From contig JAKSXM010000103.1 in NCBI GenBank assembly GCA_022575985.1, positions 434,001-498,000 of the forward strand: a stretch of DNA of 64,000 nt, read 5' to 3'. Below the pieces are notes generated by a model. It was not told the origin of the DNA. It saw only the letters and a program-made list of their open reading frames with translations, and ran no database searches. Shown piece by piece: positions 35,733 through 47,452 of this stretch (the first letter of the stretch is position 1; each line of letters opens with the position of its first letter). The translations under genes and the position numbers were made by a program. Origin of the DNA: Anagrus nilaparvatae. Lineage: Eukaryota; Arthropoda; Insecta; Hymenoptera; Mymaridae.

Positions 35733-35920
35733 CTTGTCAGTGGTCAGAAATCACGTATTTTCCGGCCGGCGATTCGAAAACCTGTGTTTTCTTGCCACTG
35801 GCCAATGTCTCAGATCGCAATTTACGTGCAATCTGCTCCATTCTTTATTTTTACAGCCTAGGATAAAAATATACTATTTCTTCATTAAAAATAAAAACGT
35901 GGTTTCTGACCGTTGACAAG
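35733..35920. mobile_element. GGTCAGAAA-family MITE with visible TIRs
   Basis: The left end CTTGTCAGTGGTCAGAAATC and the right end GATTTCTGAC-like GGTTTCTGACCGTTGACAAG are inverted repeats of about 24 bp. The interior shares CACGTATTTTCCGGCCGGCG, TTACGTGCAATCTGCTCCAT and ATATACTATTT with the copy at 8685-8904. This copy defines both ends of the family. Confidence 0.72.
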
Positions 35921-36673
35921 AAAAACCGGTTTTTTTTTGTCTGAATTTACTGGAATATAGAAACTTGTGATTATATTTAATCCTTTTTCTTGAACTTCTG
36001 GAAGATAGAGTCATGATAGAGCAATTACTAATCGGTTTGAAAAAGATACGAACTCCTCCCATAATAAATTCTAATGTTTTCAAATTAAACCATGAAGAAT
36101 CTTTTGTAATTACAAAAACCGTTGCAGCAGTTTCATGGAGAATCGTATCTTTAAATCCAATATCCCGACTTTTTGTAACAAATTTAAATCAATATTGCTG
36201 ATTCCTTTAATCACATGTGTAAAAAAACAGCATAATATCCTAGACAGGATGGAGGCATAAGATTGTTGCTTAGGCTGCACTTCCCAAATTGAAGTTATAC
36301 CTGAAAAAGGAGTTCTGGTTTAGGAAACTAAAGTACAGGTCGTGTGTTTTAATCTGTAAGAATCTGACACATTGCTGAGAACTGTGTTTCAAGCTGCCTA
36401 GTTTTCTGAGGGCGCAATGATGCAATATCTTAGTTATGGGCCTTGAATCTTCATTCTTTTCGTTTGGTACGAGATAAAAACGACAAGTAAAAACTTGAAT
36501 TTGCTCGACAATAAAGATTATAAAGCACCATATTGCATTGATAAAGTATTATCGATTGATAAATGTACTCTTTTAAATTGGCAAAATTCTAGCCTCCATA
36601 AAAGCATTGGACTTTATTAAGCTTTTCACGTTTGAAAAAGCTGTGAAACTATTAGACAATCTAAACCCTGCAG
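35921..36673. other. Unannotated spacer
   Basis: Bases 36220-36440 have a more balanced composition than the neighbourhood (CAGGATGGAGGCATAAGATT) but no open frame or RNA structure I can name. Confidence 0.35.
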
Positions 36674-36884
36674 GGCATAGATTCTGCATTTATATCATTT
36701 ATAACATATCTCGTGAAAAACAAAAAAAGTACTAACTTTTAATAAAATATTGACTTTTATAACCAAACTGCATCGCTAAAAGTACTACCATTTCTAAAAA
36801 AATTTGTTTGCGCATGCGTAGTGCCATATATTCTGGTTGACACGGCTGCTTATCACTGTGATATGAATGCTGAATCAGGTCCCA
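36674..36884 (+). mobile_element. CCTGATTCAGCATTCATATC MITE, copy 2
   Basis: It runs from GGCATAGATTCTGCATTTAT to ATATGAATGCTGAATCAGGT then CCC. The ends are imperfect inverted repeats of about 22 bp. The interior matches 47243-47452 closely, including AACCAAACTGCATCGCTAAA and TTTGTTTGCGCATG. Confidence 0.8.
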
Positions 36885-37898
36885 GATCCTGCACTGTTAT
36901 CCATGTGCTACTATAATGCCAGAAATTGCATCGATCCATAATAAAAAGAAAGACTTATTTCACTTTGTCATTTAAGAAAGAACGAAATCCAAATTTGATT
37001 CGCTATTTCTTAAACGTCAAAGTAAAATCAGCCATTCTTTTTAGAATGATTCCTTCAATTACAATCGTACATTGTAAGTAAATTATTAATAACGTAAAAT
37101 TTTATTCAAAAATTTCGATATCATTCTCATTCTTATATAGCCTCTAGAGTTCATTTCATTTACGAGAAAAATTTTAATATGAAATTGCCACAAAAAAATA
37201 TCTTATTTGACTTTATATAATAAGTAAAGTCATAAAATAAGTTTGATTATTAATTTACCAATCTCTTACATAATTTATCTGAAAATTTATTTGCATAATA
37301 TGTATACATAAAATATATATGTAACTCTCACAACTTTATCCATTACGAAAACTAAAAAATTAATTAAAATATTTGTAAAATAAAAAAATTCTGCTTATTT
37401 AAATTCACATTAAATTTAAAATTTTCATATTCTTGCATAAAAAAATATAAATTACATGAATTAAAAAAGCAATTATATATTGCAACATGATAAATCAAGA
37501 GAATAATTGAATATATAATGCATGTACATATACATAAATTAATTGATTTTGTCATATTTAATCGGACTATATGCACATGAGAAAATTAAATTTACATTTC
37601 ATCAAAATATAATTGAATCCAATTGTCGATATACATAATAGTATTATCTGAGTGTATCTTCAAATATATAATTTGTATATTCAATTCAATGTTGCTATAA
37701 ATTAATTTTGATTGTAACATTTTAGTAATTGTATTAATATAATAATTTGTTTATATTGTTAATTTAAAATTTTATTTATTTAATTATAAAAATAAAATAA
37801 AAGCCATTTACTTTTGGTAAACCAATCATGTACTTATTTAATAATTTATAAATATAAATTCAGAAAATAACTGAAAATAATTAATCTGTGAATTTCTA
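36885..37898. other. AT-rich spacer
   Basis: No gene or repeat recognised. Confidence 0.45.
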
Positions 37899-37900
37899 TA

Positions 37901-39303
37901 TCGGTAGTTCTTAGCTATTTTTACCCAAGTCTGAGGTCGATGTCTTGGATTTAAAAAATACCAATTGCACTGTGTTTGGTATGTAAAAATATGGTTACTG
38001 GCCAATTTTTAAGGCTCTAGGTGGCTTGGTTGCGATTTGGCAGCTGTTTTTCCAAATTTGATTTTTTTCGAATTCTCAGCCACCCGTTTGCTTTTTATTT
38101 TCTGGACGCCCTAAATAAGCCTAAAAAATATTTTCCATATGAAGGTGGGTAGTAAAAATTCCCGCCCAATTCGAATCTGACCATATTTTTTCGGGAAAAC
38201 CTCAGGAAAACCCGGAAAATCGGAAAAACTAAAGGAAACTTGAATATACAAATTTCTCAAAAAGTCACTTTTTTTTTTTTTAAATTTTTTTTACATGTGT
38301 TTTTCCATACTTTTTATGCTAGTAACCTCTTTTTTTGACCCATTTTCCTTTTAAGTACTTAAAAATCAATTTTAGGCTCAAAAAAATGATTTTCAAAAAT
38401 TGTTCATTTTCTGAATTTTTCAATTTTCTCGCTTTTCCTGATAGAAAATGAAAAATCTGAATTGATTTTCGGATTCCTCGGGAAATTTTACATTGAAAAC
38501 CTTCTTGGGTAAAATTTTAGAGGCCTCTGTGACGCTGTAAGAAATAGAAAAACAAAATAACCTGCTAAAATCAAAAAAATAAACAGAAAAAATAGCAAAA
38601 TTTAATTATATGTTTAATTATTTTTGATTTTAGCAGGTTATTTTGTTTTTCTTTTTTTTTACAGCGTCACAAAGGCCTCTAAAATTTTACCCAAGAAGGT
38701 TTTCAATGTAAAATTTCCCGAGGAATCCGAAAATCAAGTCAGATTTTTCATTTTCTATCAGGAAAAGCGAGAAAATGGGAAAATTCAGAAAATGAACAAT
38801 TTTTAAAATCATTTTTTTTGAGCCTAAAATTGATTTTTAAGTACTTAAAAGGCAAATGGGTCAAAAAAGGAGGTTACCAGCATGAAAAGTATGGAAAAAC
38901 ACATGTAAAAAAAATTAAAAAAAAAAAAAAAAGTGACGCTTTTTGAGAAATTTGTATTTTCCAGCTTCCTTTAGTTTTTCCGATTTTCCGGGTTTCCCTG
39001 AGGTTTTTCCGAAAAAATATGGTCAGATTCGGATTGGGCGGGAATTTCTACTACCCACCTTTATATGGAAAATATTTTTTAGGCTTATTTAGGGCGTCCA
39101 GAAAATAAAAAGTAAACGGGTGGCTGAGAATTCGAAAAAAAATCAAAATTGGAAAAAAAGCTGCCAAATCGCAACCAAGCCACCTAGAGCCTTAAAAATT
39201 GGCCAGTAACCATATTTTTACATATCAAACACAGTGCAATTGGTATTTTTTAAATCCAAGACATCGACCTCAGACTTGGGTAAAAATAGCTAAGAACTAC
39301 CGA
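37901..39303. mobile_element. 1.4-kb near-perfect palindromic (foldback) element
   Basis: Two arms of about 680 bp meet near 38600 with almost no spacer. The ends are TCGGTAGTTCTTAGCTATTT and its complement (GAACTACCGA at 39303), flanked by TA at 37899-37900 and 39304-39305. Matching landmarks are AGGTGGCTTGGTTGCGATTT / AAATCGCAACCAAGCCACCT and CGAGGAATCCGAAAATCAAG / its complement near 38465. No transposase. A transcript would fold into a very long hairpin. Confidence 0.9.
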
Positions 39304-42300
39304 TATTTACTTTTGCTTTAAAAGTTTTTGATCCTTAAAATTTAATTTAGAACCAAGTTCCAAATGGTTTAGATTAGTGATCCAAAAAGATCTTTCCAGT
39401 ATTCAACCAAAGCATTCAAATGCAGTTTTAGGATTAAAATTACTTGAATTTTCTATGATTTTGGTAAAACCAATTTTTGGTATCCCGGAATTTTACAAAT
39501 ACAAAAAAAATAATATTCAAAATAAATAATATCCAGACAAACATATTCACTACAATTAAGTAATCATTATACATAAAAATTTTAATTACATTGATTCAAT
39601 TCACCTGTGTAAAATCAATAATTGCAATAAAAATACTGAAAATACCTCCAGGAATAAGAAAAAATAAAAAAGTACCGAACTGACGAATAAAAAATGACTT
39701 GAATAAAATATCAAATAAAAGCGTTGAAAGCCATAAGAATAAATCTTTAACATCTCTCTAAAAGTGACAACAATAAAATAAAGTAAAAAGGAAAAAAGAT
39801 GAATTTATATTTTTTATATGAAAAAAAAAAGAATTATAAGAATACACAAGTAAAAGTATTATAAATAAACTACACTCGAGGGATTGTAATTCCCTTTTTT
39901 TTTGGTGTATACAAAGTTTCATGGGTCATTTTTTTTTTGCCTTCATGCTAAAATTACAAAATTCAATGTCTTCTTTATAAATATTGTAATTTTTTAAAAA
40001 ATTGCATTATAAAATCTAAAGAATGATATTTTATAACAAAGTTCAGAGACCCTGCTAAGTAAAAAGTTGTAAAGGTAATTATGTACATTGAGTATAAAAA
40101 ATATAACACGTCTTGCATTTTTCTCTAAAAAAAGAAAAAAGTTTTAGACTTTATAATATTATCTTTTAAAGTTGGATATATATGTGTTTTATATAAAATC
40201 AGCTCAGAAAAAATATATAAGTAAGAAGCGACTTTGCAAATCCTTTACCAATATGTGTGTATAATCTACTAGTAAAAGATCTTAAAAAATAAATAAGAAA
40301 AAAAAGTGTACTATAGCTACTGTTGATATCTTTAAATGTGTGGTTAATATATAAATATATGGAAATACTTAGCATGTAGATGGAGGGTTTCATGTAAATT
40401 TTGTTGGGTATTGCATTTTTATTGAAAAATTTGGGAGTTGGGGTATAGACATGATGATGATGAAATTTAGTTTTTAAACCTATTTTTCAATTAATTGAGG
40501 CTTGGCTTCAAATAATTTTAACTTAAAATCTTAGTGTTGAACCATAAAGCTGATTTTAGGATGTAAAATTTTTGCAAATAAAGTGTACATTAAATTATTT
40601 TATATTAATAAGTCTGATATTTAATAATCATAATACTGACTATTTTATACTAGTTTTTCAAATTGTCAGGATCAGTTGTTCTTGAGTATTTTCAACTTTA
40701 TTTTTAACTAGGCAAAATAATAAACTTTATTTCAAGCCCTTTATCGTTACAAAAAAGTTCTATACGAATTTTAAAAGTTGATTACTGTAGCGAAAAAAAA
40801 TGTAAATTAATGAATAGCTCCATATGTAAATGCACTATATGTAAAATAAACGATCTTCAAGCTCCGAAGGTATACATATATTTATATATAGCACATATAG
40901 AAAAAAGTATATGTTACAGAGAGATCGAAGTAGAAAAAGCCGACAAAATAAAAAAAAACGTCAAGATTTTTACCTATAAAGTTCTTTTAAAACGAATGGA
41001 AAATGTGAATCTATTGAGTATAAATTTTTAACTCATGAAATTTTTATTTCAAAAATTTAGATATTAAGTTTTTTTTTTCTTCAAAAAAATCAGATATTTT
41101 ATCATAAATTTTTATTATAAAATATACATATTTCTTATGATTTCATCATTTCACACTTTTACATTTTTTTTTAATAACACAGCAGGAGGTTAAATACAAA
41201 TTAGCAGTATTATACATTAAATCAAAAAATTTACAAAAAAAATCTCAGTAGGTAGCAAAAAAAAAATAGAATTTTTTTTTTTTATTAATAAATTTTACAC
41301 TTTATATTTCTTTTTGTATTTATAATTAATTATGTAATATTTAATTATCTATACTTTTTGAATAAAAAATTATCATTTTTATTGCATTTATATTTTTTTG
41401 GATTCTTAAAAAAAAATGATGATTTATTAAAATTAGAATAAAAAGGTACCAAAAAAAAAAGGATTACATAATAAAGTTCTTTTTATCACATCAGAAATAA
41501 ATATAATAGAGCAGAAGAACAATAGAATTGTATACCTCTGTCTGTACAAAATCAAAAAAAAATCTCAGGTACATTCAAGAAATTGACCCTTAAGGCCCAA
41601 AACTTTAATACACAATAGTACAAACAAAAAAAATAAAACAGTTATATTATGGCCACACAAATATATATTCTATACTTTTGGTTATAAAATTGTGTGTGTA
41701 TTTGTGTGTATGTGTGTGTGTTTGGGTATTTTTAACTTGTCTTTATATCCTAGAGCATTATACGCCTCTTCTCTTATCCTATGGTGCAATCTTTAATATG
41801 TTACCGTATTTTTTTAAAAAATATTTATATGTATCGATATTAGATTCTATTTTTAAAAATAAAAAATTAATATAATTGGTAGTACTACTATTTTCTTTTT
41901 GACAGGTTAGATTTTAAATGATAAAAACTATTTTTCTTTATATTTTTAATCAGAATAAAAATATGTAATTGTAAATATACATACACTGAGAAAAAGTTAT
42001 TTTATGGTTCTTGTGCTTGTGGGATTCCAAACCCTCTTCTACCTAAGTTCCAAACAGATTTTTTGACAGCTGCAGAAATTGTAAATTTTTAGGCTTGTAC
42101 GAAAACAGCTGAAGAGTTGAATTTAACTGCAAATTTCTTTGTAGGAAAAAGTAGCTCATTAAAAAATGCTTTTTGTACTCGGCTTACATTTGATATTTTT
42201 TGGCCTGACGTTTTCTGGGTTCTGGAAGGGTAGGTCGGACAACTGAAGCCTCGCTTTTTATACCCACGTCTTTATTTTACATTAATTTTAAGATGGTATG

Positions 42301-45300
42301 ATTGGATGATCGTAAGATACGATTCGAGGCGAGGGAAAACAGCGTACTTCAATGACCCGGGCTAACCTCGCAGTATCTATAGGCTAATTTGAGACCCAAA
42401 ACTTTCACTTTTTATTTCTTTTTCTAGCTGTCTTCAGAACTCGCAGCCAAAAAGAATTTTCTGCAGAAGGTCAGTAAGTTTTGGTCTAACTTAGATATTT
42501 CCATACAAAAATTCAGCTGTCATAAATTTACAAATAAAAAAAAGGAAAAAAATAGAATGTCTGAAGAGGCCTCTATGAGTGACGAAACGTAGACGCAGAG
42601 ATTTAAATCGAACACCTTTTTGGGTATGCACAAAATTGTTAAGTAAATGTAGACTTAAAATCATTTATTAATATTTTGCCAAGAAACACAAACAGACAAG
42701 TTTCTAAGGATTTACTTTCATTTTTACGTTAAACATAATCAGTAATATTTTTCAAAGGGATGCCAATTATATCTAAAAATTTTTGCAATTGATGCTTATT
42801 TTTCAAATCCAAAAAAGGCATAAAGAATTAACATTTTCAATACAGATGTCCAATAAACATGTTCTGCACACGTTGGTCGACAAAAACCCGTTATAGCTTC
42901 ATTTCCTCGTTTATTTTTCCAGTGTACATTTATATTGTAATACAACTTTTTCTATGCAGATCTTATTTAGTCATAAAACTTTATTTTCTATTAATAAATT
43001 CATGAATATTTTATCACAAGATAAAAAATTTAAATAATAAATGAATGAATCTACTTTTAACCCATCTATTTGAAAACATCTTTAGATATTGAAAGTTAAA
43101 ATAATTTTATACTAAAAAAAATGATTTTATTAGCTCATGTATTTTTTTGTTAAAAATAATACAATGAGTTTTACCTTTACATATTCAAAGATTCACTAAT
43201 GTTCTCTTGGATGACCAGAATATATCGATTACCTATACCTTTTTTCTTTCTTTTTTTTCTGATTGTGCTGGCAAAATTTTTTTAAGTTTCTTTTGATACT
43301 ATAAACTAACTGTTGAATTCTTGGTATTAAAAGAATGAAAGAATATATAAATAGCGTTTTTTTTGTTCATTTTAAACAAAATTATATTGAGATGCACGCA
43401 CGTGACCAGTTACATGAAAAAAAGAAAGTTTAAGAAAAGCATTTATCTCTCAATTTTATTTGAGAAAAATTTTTTGTTGATTTTTTTAGTTATTTAAAAT
43501 TATTTTTCTAAAATTTAAATTATTTTAAGTAAAAAAATTTTAGATCTATTGATACAAGTGCATTTGATGGGACAAAGTTAGATCAAATCTAATTAGGGTT
43601 CGAAAAATCTACTCTGAACTGATTAAAATGTAACTGAAGACCAGATAAGGGTGATATTTTATAGAATTAAAAAAAATTCTATTTAACATTCTTTTTTCAG
43701 AACATTAATAAAATCGATTACGTTCTACATACTTGTTTGCAAAATTACTTATTAGCATCCAATTTAAAAAATAAAAATCAAAATTTTAAAAACAGCGTCC
43801 AGTTTACATAATAAATGATTCTAATATTTTATATGCAAAATAATTTAAATTAAAAAAAATAGTTCATACATTAACACGCACGTACACGAAGTACATATTT
43901 TAAATTATTGAAAAAAAAAAAGAATCAAACGTGTAAAAAAAAGTACCTTTATAAATAAATATATATAAGGTGACGGGATACCTTCAAGAATAATTTGCAG
44001 TATATCCAACAACGACTTTATCGGTTATTTTTCATATAATAAATTTTTTTCTTCACTCTCATCTTTTTCTACAGGTTTTTATTATAATCTACACACTACT
44101 GGATAATTGCATATCACCATGAAAAAAAGTGTTTTTAAATGCAAAATAATATTCAAATTTTATAAATAAAAGTGTATATTTTTTTTTGTGTTATAAATTT
44201 TTTTTTAGCCTCATTTTTTTTTGCATTGCTTTCTTTTTTTATTACTTTTTCATCTTATAATAATAATTAACTTTCCCTATTTTGTATATAATGAGTTTTT
44301 ATTAACTGTATTTATTATTGTTATTATTTTACCTCATTAATTTACTTTTTGAAATATAAAAGAAGTTTTGACAATAAAATTATTATTTTATATTTATTAT
44401 TGTTATTATTTGATTTATTGTACGTTGTTAAATTGTTATTAATCATAATTAAGGATAATAATAAAGTTTTTTAATTAAAAAAAAGTACGTTATTATTGTC
44501 TTTTATATTATAGAAAATGGAATAAAAAATTTTTTAATTGATATTGAAAATAATTATGATAAATATTGATATGGACGTTAATTTTTAATTTTTGCACTTA
44601 TTTTTGAATGTTTTAGATGCACTAGCAGTTTATGTTTATTATATTAAGGTACAGGGTTATATATGTTTTTATGTATGTACAAACAAAAAATTTGCTCATT
44701 TTTGAAAAATCTGCTTTCCAAAATTAAAGATTTTGTAAATTTTCTTCTATTTATTATTTTAAGACCTTAAAAACTCCTTTGTCTATTAATATAACCGGAT
44801 ATCATGGAGCACGTTAACCTACATAACAGTTTTAACTTCGTCCCTTGGATGCCCATTATTTCCTTTTTTATTGATCAAGTACTAGCGCCCAATTATTTGA
44901 CCAAATTTTCGAATTTAATCATTTTCGCCCAATTAATCGATTTCAACCAATCGTTAAAAACAAAACAAGAAATCCAGCTGCCACAACCAGAATTTTATTT
45001 CAGTGTAGATATTCTATGCTAGTTTTACGCTTGGGAGTTTTTTAATTAAAAAAGTTAAATAACTATTGCCCACCCGAGCGTAAAATGCAAGTGCAAAATT
45101 TTTGTTGTACGTCCAGGAGGGCAAAAACAGATACACCAAAGCTAAATCTCATTTGGTAAAATTGAGAAACAGGCTGATTTGAATCCAGCAAATTTTAAAA
45201 ATAACGTACAGACGAATATATATTTTGTATATTTTGTATTTGTAAATTTTATAATAATTCAGTAAACATTTTGAAGAAAACTAATTAAAATAAACTTAAA

Positions 45301-47242
45301 CATAACTAAAACTTAGTAAATAATCAAAACGACATAAACTTTTCAATAAAAGGTACTTAAAAATATAATAATTATCATTAAAAAAGTTTCTTTTATCAAA
45401 TTTTACTTATAAACTTTATCAAAAAAACCTTATAAAAAAATAACAAACAAAACGTAAATAGTACCCATTAAAAAAAAAATTTAAGTAGAATAAAACTTTT
45501 TTTTACTGTTCAAAAGATAAAGAAAAAAAAAAAAGAAACTTATTATCAGTAAAAACTTAAACTTTAATATTATGCACTTTTGATAAATTTTTTGTAAACC
45601 ATTTACTACAGTAAGTTAAATGGTTCGAGTGAATTTTTTAACTAAATAATTTTGCATATAAATATTTTATATCTCATCGAAATAATAAAAAAAAACAGAA
45701 AACGGGACATGAAAATTACATTAAGACAAGTATTAAAAAAAGCAAAGAATAAAAAAAGGAAGGCCCACCATAATGCAACGTGCGGTGTATAAAAAAAAAT
45801 TTCTGCGGTCTTTTTTATAAATACACTTCTTTTGATGATTACATTTTAAGATATTCGATTTATTAAAACCATACAAGAAAGAAAAAGAGACTAAAAATTT
45901 ATCTTTTTACTTTTTATTTTACTACTTATAAAAAGATTATGCACACATTTATTGCCCTTATTTGAGTCCTTTTTTTTATAAGCTTATACTTTGCGATAAT
46001 GTAAAATAACTGATGGATAAGAAAATTTTAATGAATATTTTATTTACCAATTAAATTAAAATTTATAATGAAAAAAGTCCTTTTTATTTATCAAATTATT
46101 GTAAATAAACATTTTTTTTTCTATTTATTCGAATTTTGGTATCTGAGTTTGCTGATATACTAAACGAAGATGAGGTATATTCAAAACTTATCAATATATT
46201 TGTATGCACCGATGTTTTACATTTTTTATTTTCATGTTCGCTCTTTTCTTTTTTTGCTAGTCTGACTACTTTTTTTTTCGTTTTTGATTCTCTTATAAAA
46301 TTTTTTTTTATTTTTATATTTAATACGGTTATGCATCGGATACATTTTGATTCGAACGAGATTTTATAAAGCTTGATCGGTCGATGACCGCGAATTATAT
46401 AATTAACTAATATGCCTGTATATTAGGGTTGTTCTTATTTTGAAATTTATTTATTTTTTTTAAGGCTTTCAGTGCTAAAAGTAAACTATTATGGCTTGTG
46501 TAGGTTTTAAAAAAATAGGTTCTTAGGGAAGGATGCAGGGAGGGTAAAAGAACATTTTTACAACCAGAAACCAGATCTCGAGATTTGCAAAAGGATATTT
46601 GGAAACTAAAACCAAATAGATGGAATAGTCAGTTTGTAATGTTAAAAAATCATATTGAATATCCCCCTGTTTTTTCAATAGTCGATTCGAGCCTAGGCCT
46701 ATGATGCTTAATCTCATAAGATAGGGTTTCTTTACTTTACCTCTAAAATATTATAGTATCTTTGTCTTTTCCCAAATAACCTCTGGTTAATTCTATTTTC
46801 TTTTCCTCTAAAGATTATTTTCCAAGCCTCATAAACCACGATTTACTAAAACTAATTCTTTGTATTCAATTAATTAGATTCTAATTTTTGAAAAATCTTA
46901 TACAAAAATTACAATTCCGTTAAAATTTTTTTCTCGCAAATGAAATGCTTTCGCAACAGTATAAATATAAGCATTTAACAAACATTTGGCTATCTTAAAT
47001 ATAAAATTTTATAGTATTCATGCTTTTCCCGATTTAGATCAATTCCTTTTTAGAATCAAAGTAAATATGGATACATTTTAGGTTTTTTTCAATTTGTAAT
47101 TCTACTAGTTATGAAGCAATTAATAATAAGGCTTTCCAGAGCTACGCAATATTTGCAGCCGATTCAGCAAAATTTGGAGAACTTTTTTTTGCGGTGACGG
47201 AATTCTTAAACAAGGGATAAAATGTTGGTTTTGACCGAGTCA
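39304..47242. other. Gene-free AT-rich interval
   Basis: No gene can be supported. It contains poly-A/T tracts, a (GT)n tract at about 41691-41722, and a relatively GC-rich stretch at 42230-42400 (CGAGGCGAGGGAAAACAGCG). A hammerhead-core-like motif at 42561-42590 is discussed under findings. Bases 45740-45800 hold an isolated CAACGTGCGGTG stretch. Open frames of 60-77 codons (40199-40393, 40810-41031, 41678-41875, 44804-45022, 46136-46369, 46523-46717) show no family resemblance. Confidence 0.4.
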
Positions 47243-47452
47243 GGGTCTAGATTCTGCATTTATATCATCTATAATATATCACGTAAAAATAAAAAAACTA
47301 CTAACTTTTAATAAAATATTGACTTTTATAACCAAACTGCATCGCTAAAAGTACTACCATTTCTAAAACATTTGTTTGCGCATGTGCAGTACCACTTTTT
47401 GTGGATGGTACGGTTGCTTATCACTGTGATATGAATGCTGAATCAGGTCTCA
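47243..47452 (+). mobile_element. CCTGATTCAGCATTCATATC MITE, copy 3
   Basis: It runs from GGTCTAGATTCTGCATTTAT to GTGATATGAATGCTGAATCA then GGTCT. It is close to copy 2 over its full length of about 210 bp, differing by point changes and a few indels. Confidence 0.8.
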
